64,000 nucleotides of DNA, taken from contig DAOOGN010000001.1 in NCBI GenBank assembly GCA_035415725.1, forward strand, positions 82,434-146,433. Reading direction: 5' to 3'. Both the position numbers and the translations under genes were made by a program. Source of the stretch: DSWT01 sp035415725 (lineage in GTDB: Bacteria; Chloroflexota; Anaerolineae; B4-G1; SLSP01). Below, in pieces: positions 19,501 through 26,760 of this stretch; the first letter of the stretch is position 1; each line of letters opens with the position of its first letter. The notes under the pieces were generated by a model. It was not told the DNA's origin and ran no database searches. It saw nothing but the letters and a program-made list of their open reading frames with translations.

Positions 19501-20775
19501 TTGATCGACCGCGAAGAACCGGTGGTCGATCAGACCACCGGCATCAACTTGTGGGTGTCCAGTACGAAAGTCCCTTTGCATGATGCAGATGGAAAGGTGA
19601 GCGGTTTTGTGGGGTTAACCCGCGACATCACCGAACGCCGCCGCACCGAAGCCATGCTGCGTCGGCGCAACCTGCAATTGCAGACCGTGGCCGAAGTGGC
19701 GCGAACCGCCGGCGGTGTTATGGATCTGGAGACCCTCATGCAGCAGGCTGTGGACTTATTGCGGGCACAACTCGATCTGTATTATGTGGGTCTCTTCCTG
19801 GTGGATGTAGCGACTACGCCGGCTGAATTTGCCAGTGCTCGTCGTCAGCAATGGGCTGTGTTGCGCGCCGGAACCGGGGAGGCCGGCGCGCAGATGGTCG
19901 CCCGCGGCCATCGTCTCGAAGTCGGCGGCACCTCAATGATCGGGCAATGTGTGGCCACAGGTCAGGCGCGCATTGCGTTGGATGTGGGCGCCGAGGCTGT
20001 GCGCTTCGATAATCCGTTGTTGCCTGACACGCGCTCGGAGTTGGCGTTGCCGCTCATCAGCCGTGGTACAACCATCGGGGCGCTGACCATCCAGAGCACG
20101 GAAGCGTCCGCCTTTAGCACGGAAGATGTTGTCGTGTTGCAAGCTTTGGCCGACCAGTTAGCCAACGCCATTACGAACATCCGTTTGTTCGAACAGACGC
20201 AGAACGCCTTGCGCGATCTGGAAATGATACAGCGCCAGTATGTGGGTGAGGCCTGGCGTGGTTACCGGGCGGCAGGACTACCCTCGGACTATGAAGTGAC
20301 GCGCCCGGGTGTATCATCCTTGCGCGAGGCCGGCGGCATAGCGACCGTGTTGCCTGAGATTCAGGAGGTGTTGACCCAACAGGGCGCTGTCGTGATGCCG
20401 GGCCGTGATGCCCCCGCCAACGACCATGCAGCTCTGATCGCTCCGATTACTCAGCGCGGCGAGATCATTGGCGCGTTGGGCATTCACGATGAGGATAGCG
20501 GACGGGAGTGGACCGAGGACGAAGTCGCCCTGGTCGAGATGGTCGCTGAACGTATGGGCATTGTTGCCGAGACGCTGCGGCTGCTCGAAGAGACGCAGCG
20601 CACTGCTGGACGGGAGCACCTGATCCGCCAGATTACCGACCAGATTCGTGGGGCCGTCACGGTCGATGAGGCCATCCAACGTGCGCTTCGTCAACTGGGC
20701 GATGCGTTGGGCGCTGAGATGATGGCGCGCCTAGAGATCGGACAAAAATCGGTCTCTGATGTCCCGGAGAAGTGA
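16537..20775 (+). CDS. Cytosolic LacI/GalR-type sensor with GAFs and two PAS domains; no output domain
   Basis: The frame is open from 16447, but GGAGGAG at 16527-16533 places the start at the ATG at 16537, giving 1412 residues. Order: basic N terminus; LacI-type domain (15-300, TLGLFIDSLAMGYQNALFHG, VALVGFDDIEDSRY); IVRRSCGCL (304-312); helical region; GAF-like (470-610); canonical GAF (611-786, AGLFLVEADADNPELQWAVL); two PAS domains (786-910 and 910-1035, each with a predicted start such as DNTPDHIYFKD or DNLPDYIYIKD and a PAC-type end such as GFVGLTRDITERR); canonical GAF (1036-1221); degenerate GAF (1226-1351, with GEAWRGY); tail (1352-1412). It is the only LacI-type member with PAS domains. 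It overlaps the upstream gene by 17 nt. PAS cofactor residues cannot be judged by eye. Confidence 0.88.
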   Translation: MATQSRRRKKAPVSPAPSRQKRLTLGLFIDSLAMGYQNALFHGVDALARERDVNLLVFVGGALHPAGSPAIPDNVLYELWDENNVDGLILSSGAIGTGISLEEMQMFSERFRSLPQASIALPLEGVPSVLMDNYMGMRAVVQHLVEDHGYRRIAFFHKQEGHAENDARYNAYVDVLAEHGIAVDPHLVIPGVHYNTPETGMRLLFDERQLRPRIDVEALVAVDDRVALQILDILQARGIRVPDDVALVGFDDIEDSRYVTPALTTARQPLHTQGRRAAELVLAQLQAESEVARGAVALQTRLQADLIVRRSCGCLDTTVRRAQVEDRREGGMLADIALSLDAALTARREEILVDMMQVMTPPDVADSTRQQIAAHGSRLVDAFITTLKTLEAATPSETFLWTLDEILRQTVLEQRDVTAWQDGISVLRRHVLSCTCAITVLTRVENLFQQARVMIGGAAQQAQAFQRLQAGRRDQMLRQVGQTLSTAANLEELATAIVTELSRLDIPSSYLSLYVDPQAPAVGSKLMVAYDRVRGFEQKSAVHFSSRQLVPEGFLPPDRRYSMVVVPLYFQNIQLGRALFEVGPREGTLYDALRGQISSALKGVLLTEQMTARALQLQTSAEVARAASEMLDPEALMQRVVTLVRERFNLYYAGLFLVEADADNPELQWAVLRAGTGEAGAQMVAQGHRLPVGDTSMVGWCIAHREARVALDVGLEKVRRPHPLLPDTRSELALPLISRGQVIGALTIQSTLPAAFSREDIIVLQTLADQLANAIGNARLYEALELEQYLMDTLMDNTPDHIYFKDRESRFIRASRSQSKRFGLADPQEIIGKWDFDFFTEEHARPAYEDEQRIIRTGESIGEIEERETWPDRPDSWVVTTKMPLRDSEGNIIGTFGISRDITARKNAEMQLAAERNLLRVLIDNLPDYIYIKDRQSRFLINNVAHLHVLGAKTQEEVVGKTDFDIFPHELALRYYTDEQKLMEADEALIDREEPVVDQTTGINLWVSSTKVPLHDADGKVSGFVGLTRDITERRRTEAMLRRRNLQLQTVAEVARTAGGVMDLETLMQQAVDLLRAQLDLYYVGLFLVDVATTPAEFASARRQQWAVLRAGTGEAGAQMVARGHRLEVGGTSMIGQCVATGQARIALDVGAEAVRFDNPLLPDTRSELALPLISRGTTIGALTIQSTEASAFSTEDVVVLQALADQLANAITNIRLFEQTQNALRDLEMIQRQYVGEAWRGYRAAGLPSDYEVTRPGVSSLREAGGIATVLPEIQEVLTQQGAVVMPGRDAPANDHAALIAPITQRGEIIGALGIHDEDSGREWTEDEVALVEMVAERMGIVAETLRLLEETQRTAGREHLIRQITDQIRGAVTVDEAIQRALRQLGDALGAEMMARLEIGQKSVSDVPEK

Positions 20776-20792
20776 GGGAAGTGAGGGAAATA

Positions 20793-22139
20793 ATGAACAC
20801 TCAATTGTCGCCCGTGGAGATCGATCAGGAACAGGCCCGGCGTGTCCAAATGGCTCGGGCGGTCATTCGAGCTTCGATGGCAGGTGCGGCTATATTCTTG
20901 GTGGTCTTCGTGAGTATGGTGATCGTTGCGCCGAATTTCGAGAGTCGCTATGGGGGGGTGGCAGCTCTGGTGTTCTTAGTCTTCAGCGGCATCAGTTTGG
21001 GGCTGATCCGTCGTCAGCGACTGAGTCTCGCCATCACGATCTATCTCACAGCGTTGATTGCTAGCTTGACGGTCGCTGTCTATCTTCTTGGCGGCGTCAC
21101 CGGCCCGATGGCGATGGGTTTTGTCATGGCGGTGGTCATTGTCGGACTGATCGGCGAGCCTAAGTCGTTACGCTATGCCTCCATCATCGTTGGAGTCATT
21201 TATCTGACGTTGGCGATTTTGGAAGCTACCCAGGTATTGCACCCGGCGCCTGTCCCTGAGGTTGCCCGCTGGTGGATAGAAATCGTATTCTTCCTGGCTA
21301 TATTTGTCGTGACGGCTTTGGCAGTCGGGGCCTTCGTCAACCAGACCGGGCGTGCCTTTGCGGCGGAGCGGCAACGTAGCCTGGAACTGGTTCAGGCGAC
21401 GCGCCAGGCTGAACAGTTGGCAATAGCCGAGCGTGAATCGCATGAATGGGAGAGCCGCGCCGCCGTGCATCTGCGCGAGACCGTCGCCGGCTATGTCGAT
21501 TACCTGTCGCGGGTGGCCGCCGGAGACTACACGGCGCGCGTGGATGTTGGCGTGTTGGATGAGGCGGTGGAGGGCGACCGTGAACTACACGCTTTGGGTG
21601 AGTACCTCAATACAACCGTGGATGCACTGGTGGCGGCGCTGACCCAGGCTCAGGAAACACAACGTCGCTATACGGAACAGGCGTGGGAAACTTTCGTGGA
21701 GTCGGGGCGCGTGCAGCCTGGATTTGCTTATCGGCAAAATCAGATCACCCCGGAGGTGGAGTGGTTGCCGCAGATGGCGCAGGCCGTGGATAGCGGAACG
21801 CCGGTGGTTGAGGACAAAGGCGCGGCTGTGCCGCTGGTCATCAATCGGCAGGTGGTGGGGGCCCTCGGCGGGGAGCATCCCGATGGTCGGCCATGGACCG
21901 CAGAGGAATTAGCTTTGATTGAGGATATCACCGGACAACTCGCGCAAACGATCGAGAGCCTGCGGCTGTTCGACGACGTACAGCGGCGCGCGGCCCGCGA
22001 ACAGATTTCCGCGCAGGTGACGGCGCGGATGCGCGAATCGCTGGATATGGAGACCGTGCTCAGGACCGCAGTCGCTGAGATGCGCCGTTCCCTGGGTTTA
22101 GACAAGATCGCCATCCACCTGGGAGTATCTCAAAAATGA
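20793..22139 (+). CDS. Small membrane sensor: six TM helices, HAMP-like linker, degenerate GAF, shared tail
   Basis: A GTG at 20772 overlaps the upstream stop, but the ATG at 20793 follows GAGGGA at good spacing and is preferred (448 residues). About six helices fill residues 25-180. A long charged helix follows, then a HAMP-like segment (about 230-290, YLSRVAAGDYTARVDVG), a degenerate GAF (286-398, with TEQAWETFVESG) and the common tail (400-448). It lacks the canonical GAF present in almost every other member, so the Trp-bearing degenerate GAF plus tail is the minimal shared core. The gene at 39738 is its close architectural twin. Bases 21981-22086 are identical to 24861-24966 in the neighbouring LacI-type gene. 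Confidence 0.85.
   Translation: MNTQLSPVEIDQEQARRVQMARAVIRASMAGAAIFLVVFVSMVIVAPNFESRYGGVAALVFLVFSGISLGLIRRQRLSLAITIYLTALIASLTVAVYLLGGVTGPMAMGFVMAVVIVGLIGEPKSLRYASIIVGVIYLTLAILEATQVLHPAPVPEVARWWIEIVFFLAIFVVTALAVGAFVNQTGRAFAAERQRSLELVQATRQAEQLAIAERESHEWESRAAVHLRETVAGYVDYLSRVAAGDYTARVDVGVLDEAVEGDRELHALGEYLNTTVDALVAALTQAQETQRRYTEQAWETFVESGRVQPGFAYRQNQITPEVEWLPQMAQAVDSGTPVVEDKGAAVPLVINRQVVGALGGEHPDGRPWTAEELALIEDITGQLAQTIESLRLFDDVQRRAAREQISAQVTARMRESLDMETVLRTAVAEMRRSLGLDKIAIHLGVSQK
21981..22086 (+). repeat. 106-bp perfect direct repeat, copy 1 (within coding sequence)
   Basis: Every base of this segment matches 24861-24966, at an offset of 2880 nt (a whole number of codons), so the same residues are encoded, from QRRAAREQISAQ through VAEMR. 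Identity stops abruptly on both sides, while the surrounding coding sequence is only moderately similar. Paralogous tails elsewhere in the array differ at many synonymous positions, so this points to recent gene conversion or recombination. Confidence 0.95.
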
Positions 22140-22142
22140 TAA

Positions 22143-22166
22143 CCTGTTTGCGTTGCAGCAAACAGG
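22143..22166 (+). promoter_or_regulatory. Intergenic hairpin, 9-bp stem
   Basis: CCTGTTTGC (22143-22151) pairs perfectly with GCAAACAGG (22158-22166) around a 6-nt loop, just after the stop of the small membrane sensor and upstream of the AGGGAG ribosome-binding site of the next gene. No T-tract follows, so a mRNA-stability or processing element is as likely as an attenuator. The function is not shown by sequence. Confidence 0.5.
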
Positions 22167-22187
22167 AGTAGAGGGAGAACGAATACT

Positions 22188-25073
22188 ATGGTAGAATCTC
22201 AACCGGCTGAACATCCACAGCGCAGTAAGGTGCCTAATGGACGCCCGACCATTGGCTATTTAGCGCCGGCCCTCCATGAAGACAGCCAGCCCCAATGGCT
22301 GGGCGTGGTTGACGCTGCTCAGGAACAGGATGTGAATTTGATTTGCTTCCCCGGCGCTACATTGTGTACCTCACCTGACTCCCCGGAACAGGCCAACATC
22401 CTCTATGATTTGGCCGGCGCAACCAATGTGGATGGCCTGGTCAGTTGGGCTTCTTCGATTGGCAACCTGGTGACTGCCGAGGAGATCGAGGCTTTCCACA
22501 AGCGTTATCATCCTTTGCCAGTGGTGGTGATTGGTCGAGCCTGGGAAGGGATTCCGGGTTTGTCGATGGAGAGTTATCAGGGTATGTACGCCGCGGTGAC
22601 GCATTTGATCGAAGTCCACCACTGTCATCGCTTGGCGTTCATCCGTGGTCCAGAGAATCATATCCAGGCTCAGGCCCGCTATCAGGCCTACCTCGATGCC
22701 TTGAGCGCTCACGGTTTGCCTGTTGACCCGCGTCTCGTTACCCCGCCAACAGAAAGCTGGGCGCGCAGTTACGGACAAAAAGCTATATGCCTTTTGCTCG
22801 ACGAGCGCCGCCTACAGCCACCGGTTGACCTGGATGCAATCGTAGCCGCCAATGACGGCCTGATCTTGGGGGCGCTGCCCAGTCTGCAGGCGCGGGGCAT
22901 TCAAGTTCCCGACGATCTGGCTGTCGTTGGATTTGACAATACGCTGCATAGCCGCGTCAACACCCCGCCCTTGACGACCGTGGCCGCACCCTATTACCCC
23001 CTGGGGCGTCAGGCCATAGACACTGTCTTGGCTTTGCTGGAGGGGCAAGAGGTTTCCTCAGAAACCTTAGTGCCGGCTCAGTTAGTCGTGCGGCAGTCGT
23101 GCGGCTGCCTGGATCCGGCGGTCGCGCAAGCCAAACTGGAGCCAGGAGAACCGGGTGATGAGATGCTTACTTCCCTTTTGAGTTCTCGTCGAACCGAGAT
23201 GATTGCGGCTGTGAAGCAAGCCTTGGGCGATACTCATGAGACTGTGTTGGGCAGCATAGAGCCGCTTTTGGCCGGTCTCGACGGCGAATTGACCGGCGAG
23301 ACGCCGGGGCTTTTTATCCGCGAGTTGAACAGGGCCTTGCGTCAAACTGTGGCTTCGGGTGGGGATGTCGCAGTCTGGCATGGCGTGATATCGGCCTTGC
23401 GTTATCGAACGCGCGCGTGTGTCCGTGATCAGGCTTTTATCTTAGCCAGCGACCTTTGGCAACAGGCGCGCGTTGTCATCAGCGAGACGGTGCAACGCGC
23501 CCAGGCATACAAGCAAGTGCAGATGGATCAACGGGCGCTTCTATTGCGCGAGACCGGCGCGGCGTTGCTCAATACCTTCGACATTCAAGGCTTGATAGAC
23601 ACGTTAGCCCGCTCGTTGCCCGATTTAGACATTCCGGGTTGCTATCTAGTTTTGTACGAGGCGCCACAGCCATATCGATATCCGCAATCTCCGCCCGAAT
23701 GGGCCAGATTGGTGCTGGCCTATAGTGAACAGGGATCTGTGAATTTGGGTGCGGAGGGATACCGTTTCCCCACCCGGCAACTGCTGCCTGTCGAGATGTT
23801 GCCATCGGCACGGCGCTACAGCCTGGTCGTCGAACCACTCTTCTTTCAGAACAGTCAGATCGGATTTGTGCTGTTCGAGATGGGCCCGCGCGAAGCCGAC
23901 GTCTATGACACCTTGCGGGTACAGATGAGCAGCGCCCTACAGGGTGCGACATTGATCCGGCGGATGGAGAACCGCGCGCTTCAATTCCAGGCCATCGCTC
24001 AAGTCTCGCGCGTGACCAGCAGTATTCTGGAGTTAGATGCGTTGCTCCAACAAGTTGTGGACGTAATACAAGAACAATTCGGCTTGTACTATGTGGGCTT
24101 GTTCTTGACCGAGCCAGCCGGCACGCAGGCCGATGCTTCAAGCCGCTGGGCCATATTGCGCGCCGGTACGGGCGAAGCCGGACGACAGATGATCGCGCAA
24201 GGTCACCGGTTGGAAATTGGTGACACGTCGATGGTCGGTTGGGCTATATCGCAGCGACAGGCCCGCATCGCTCTCGATGTGGGACACGGGGAGCAAGTTG
24301 TACGATTCGACAACCCTTTGCTCCCGGCTACTCGTTCCGAAATGGCTCTGCCGCTTATCAGTCGTGGCGAGGTGATCGGCGCGCTAGACGTGCAGAGTGT
24401 CATGCCCGAAGCGTTCACTGATGAAGATGTGGCCGTTCTCCAAACGATGGCCGACCAGGTTGCTTTGGCGATTGGCAATGTGCGCCTGTTCCAACAAGTC
24501 CAGGATAGTCTGGAAGCGGAGCGTCGGGCGTATGGCGAACTGAGCCGTGAAGCATGGCGGAAACTGCTACAAACACGCTCGGATCTGAGCTTTGTGTGTG
24601 ATGAACACGGTCTCATGCCGGTACCGACGATCCTTGAACCGCACATGCAGACGGCGGTACAGACAGGTGCCGTCGTCGTCGCTGAGGACGATCAACAGAC
24701 CGTCGCGTTGCCGATCAAAGTGCGCGATCAGGTCATTGGCGTGATCAACGCTCACAAGCCGGAACAGGGGGCATGGGCGCAAGAACAACTTGTGCTGCTG
24801 GAGACACTGACGGAACAATTAGGCGTGGCGCTGGAAAGCGCACGGCTGTATCAAGATACCCAGCGGCGCGCGGCCCGCGAACAGATTTCCGCGCAGGTGA
24901 CGGCGCGGATGCGCGAATCGCTGGATATGGAGACCGTGCTCAGGACCGCAGTCGCTGAGATGCGCCAGGCGTTGGGTTTGGAGGGCGTCATTGTGCAACT
25001 GGCGCGACCGGAAGCTGGGCGCGATGCCGGCAAGATGGAGTCAGGAGGAAGCGAATATGTGGATGCGCATTAA
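22188..25073 (+). CDS. Cytosolic LacI/GalR-type sensor with GAF-like, GAF and degenerate GAF domains; no output domain
   Basis: The fifth LacI-type member has 961 residues. The effector-binding domain spans about 22-298 (TIGYLAPALHEDSQPQWLGV, RGPENHIQAQARYQAY, LAVVGFDNTLHSR...PPLTTVAAP) and ends with VVRQSCGCL (about 299-307). A helical region, a GAF-like domain (447-590, LDIPGCYLVLYEAP), a canonical GAF (592-770, YYVGLFLTEP, AGTGEAGRQM), a degenerate GAF (774-889, with REAWRKLL) and the tail (890-961) follow. In this copy the usual FDD of LacI proteins reads FDN. There is no HTH and no signal peptide. AGGGAG precedes ATG. The last 17 nt overlap the next membrane sensor, repeating the LacI-membrane gene pairing. 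Confidence 0.88.
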   Translation: MVESQPAEHPQRSKVPNGRPTIGYLAPALHEDSQPQWLGVVDAAQEQDVNLICFPGATLCTSPDSPEQANILYDLAGATNVDGLVSWASSIGNLVTAEEIEAFHKRYHPLPVVVIGRAWEGIPGLSMESYQGMYAAVTHLIEVHHCHRLAFIRGPENHIQAQARYQAYLDALSAHGLPVDPRLVTPPTESWARSYGQKAICLLLDERRLQPPVDLDAIVAANDGLILGALPSLQARGIQVPDDLAVVGFDNTLHSRVNTPPLTTVAAPYYPLGRQAIDTVLALLEGQEVSSETLVPAQLVVRQSCGCLDPAVAQAKLEPGEPGDEMLTSLLSSRRTEMIAAVKQALGDTHETVLGSIEPLLAGLDGELTGETPGLFIRELNRALRQTVASGGDVAVWHGVISALRYRTRACVRDQAFILASDLWQQARVVISETVQRAQAYKQVQMDQRALLLRETGAALLNTFDIQGLIDTLARSLPDLDIPGCYLVLYEAPQPYRYPQSPPEWARLVLAYSEQGSVNLGAEGYRFPTRQLLPVEMLPSARRYSLVVEPLFFQNSQIGFVLFEMGPREADVYDTLRVQMSSALQGATLIRRMENRALQFQAIAQVSRVTSSILELDALLQQVVDVIQEQFGLYYVGLFLTEPAGTQADASSRWAILRAGTGEAGRQMIAQGHRLEIGDTSMVGWAISQRQARIALDVGHGEQVVRFDNPLLPATRSEMALPLISRGEVIGALDVQSVMPEAFTDEDVAVLQTMADQVALAIGNVRLFQQVQDSLEAERRAYGELSREAWRKLLQTRSDLSFVCDEHGLMPVPTILEPHMQTAVQTGAVVVAEDDQQTVALPIKVRDQVIGVINAHKPEQGAWAQEQLVLLETLTEQLGVALESARLYQDTQRRAAREQISAQVTARMRESLDMETVLRTAVAEMRQALGLEGVIVQLARPEAGRDAGKMESGGSEYVDAH
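24861..24966 (+). repeat. 106-bp perfect direct repeat, copy 2 (within coding sequence)
   Basis: Identical to 21981-22086 over 106 bp and in the same reading frame. It covers the start of the shared C-terminal tail of the LacI-type sensor. The bases immediately outside differ (CC before, AGGC after, versus TA and GTTC in copy 1), so the boundaries are sharp. Confidence 0.95.
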
Positions 25074-26739
25074 ACAATTCCTTGCGCCGCCGGTGTTCGA
25101 GGAAGACGAAGAGAAGAGTCGGGTAGCCGGCCTTGCCAATCTGATTATTCTGTCGGTCATCGCTCTTCTCAGTGTGGCTTCCGTCATCGTTGTCCTGGTT
25201 TTGCATATCTATGCTCTCATGGGTGCCGTCTATGTGGGCATGGTTCTGCCCTTGTTGGGTGCTCTATGGCTGGTGCGACGTGGGCATGTGCGCGCTGCCG
25301 GATGGATAACGACGATTGCTCTGTGGGTTGTTTTGGCCGTGATGGGTTTCTTCGTCGGGGGCGTCATTAACGCCAGTTTTACCACAATGATCATTGTGAT
25401 TATCATTGCGGCGTTGTTGCTGGGCGCCCGGGCCGGCTTAGTTTTTACTGCCATCAGTATGGCGGCGGTCGCCTTTGCCTATATCAGTGAACTTATCGGT
25501 ATCCTGCCGCCGGCGCCGGGGGCGAACAGTACGGTCAGCTATTTCATTAACCATCTCCTCAACTACGGGGTTGCCGGCGCTCTGCTGTACGTGGCGGTGA
25601 ATGGGTTGACCTCTGCCTTGCAGCGCGCCAGGCGTTTGACTGCTGAGTTAGAGTTACAACAAGAGCAATTGCAATTACTGGTGCAGCAACGCACCCGCGA
25701 TTTGGAGCGCAATGCTAACTATCTCCACGCCACCATGGCGGTGGCGCGTGAATCGGCGGCGGCGATAGGCGCTCCTCAGATACTGCTCGCGCGCATGGCA
25801 AACGTCATTCAGGAACAATTTAATTTTTATCATGTAGGTCTCTACTTACTGGATGAAGCCGGTGAGTGGGTTGAATTACGCGCCGTGGCCGGGGCCGGGC
25901 AGTCTTTGTTGGAGCGAGGACTTCGTCTGCGGGTGGGTATTGAAGGCATGGTGGGCGATGTCGCGCGCCGAGGCGCCTATCACCTGGCAGCGGATGTCGA
26001 TCAGGATTCCACTTACCTGCGTGTCGCTGAACTGCCGGACACCCGTTCTGAGTTAACCCTCCCCTTGCAACTGGCTGCTGGTGTCATCGGCGTGTTGGAT
26101 ATACAAAGCGCTGAAACGCAAGCATTTATGGAGCAGGATATACCTGCTTTTCAGGCACTCGCCGATCAAATCTCGGTCGCCATCAGTAACGCCCGCCTGC
26201 TCGAACAGTCCCGACAGGCGGCGGAGGTAGAGCGGCGCGCTTACGGGGCACTGACCGGGGAGGCGTGGGAAAATATGCTCCGCGGGGGTCAAGTCTCGGG
26301 ATTTTATAGCAATGCACGTACAACGGCACCCGCCGCCGTCGATCTCTGGCAACCGGAGATGCACATGGCCTTGCAGACCGGCAGCCTTGTCCATAATGAA
26401 AGTGCGGCACATCGTCTGGCTGTGCCGGTGAAAGTGCGCGGCGAGGTAATCGGCGTCGTCGACTTTGCCAAACCCGGTGAGGGGAGTACATGGACGACGG
26501 AGGAAGTGACTCTGGCCGAATCGCTGGCCGAACAACTGGGGGTGGCGCTGGAAAGCGCTCGTCTGTATCAAGATTCGCAACGCCGTGCGGCGCGTGAACA
26601 GATGACGCGCGAAATCACCGGCCGTATACGTGAGACGTTGGATGTAGAGACCGTCTTGCAAACGGCGGCGCGCGAGATCGGGGAAGCATTGGGATTCCTT
26701 GCCCTTGACGTGCGGTTGGATGTCGGAAAGCAGACGTGA
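25057..26739 (+). CDS. Membrane sensor with FLAPPVF N-terminal motif, multi-pass TM domain, GAF, degenerate GAF, tail
   Basis: CAGGAGG at about 25042-25048 and homology of the N terminus to the product at 31885 place the start at the ATG at 25057 (560 residues), not at an earlier in-frame ATG. The opening MWMRIKQFLAPPVF plus an acidic/basic stretch (EEDEEKSR) is probably an amphipathic membrane-surface helix. Five to six helices (24-190), a coiled coil, a canonical GAF (222-386, FYHVGLYLLDEAGEWVEL), a degenerate GAF (390-504, with GEAWENML) and the tail (505-560) follow. There is no periplasmic domain of note, so sensing would occur in or at the membrane, or in the GAF. It overlaps the upstream gene by 17 nt. 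Confidence 0.87.
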   Translation: MWMRIKQFLAPPVFEEDEEKSRVAGLANLIILSVIALLSVASVIVVLVLHIYALMGAVYVGMVLPLLGALWLVRRGHVRAAGWITTIALWVVLAVMGFFVGGVINASFTTMIIVIIIAALLLGARAGLVFTAISMAAVAFAYISELIGILPPAPGANSTVSYFINHLLNYGVAGALLYVAVNGLTSALQRARRLTAELELQQEQLQLLVQQRTRDLERNANYLHATMAVARESAAAIGAPQILLARMANVIQEQFNFYHVGLYLLDEAGEWVELRAVAGAGQSLLERGLRLRVGIEGMVGDVARRGAYHLAADVDQDSTYLRVAELPDTRSELTLPLQLAAGVIGVLDIQSAETQAFMEQDIPAFQALADQISVAISNARLLEQSRQAAEVERRAYGALTGEAWENMLRGGQVSGFYSNARTTAPAAVDLWQPEMHMALQTGSLVHNESAAHRLAVPVKVRGEVIGVVDFAKPGEGSTWTTEEVTLAESLAEQLGVALESARLYQDSQRRAAREQMTREITGRIRETLDVETVLQTAAREIGEALGFLALDVRLDVGKQT

Positions 26740-26760
26740 GAGCGACGGGAGTGTATGGGT

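Noticed and set aside
2902..25073. LacI-family transcription repressors
   Set aside because: All five lack an N-terminal HTH, and the domain starts within about 15-30 residues of the initiator Met.
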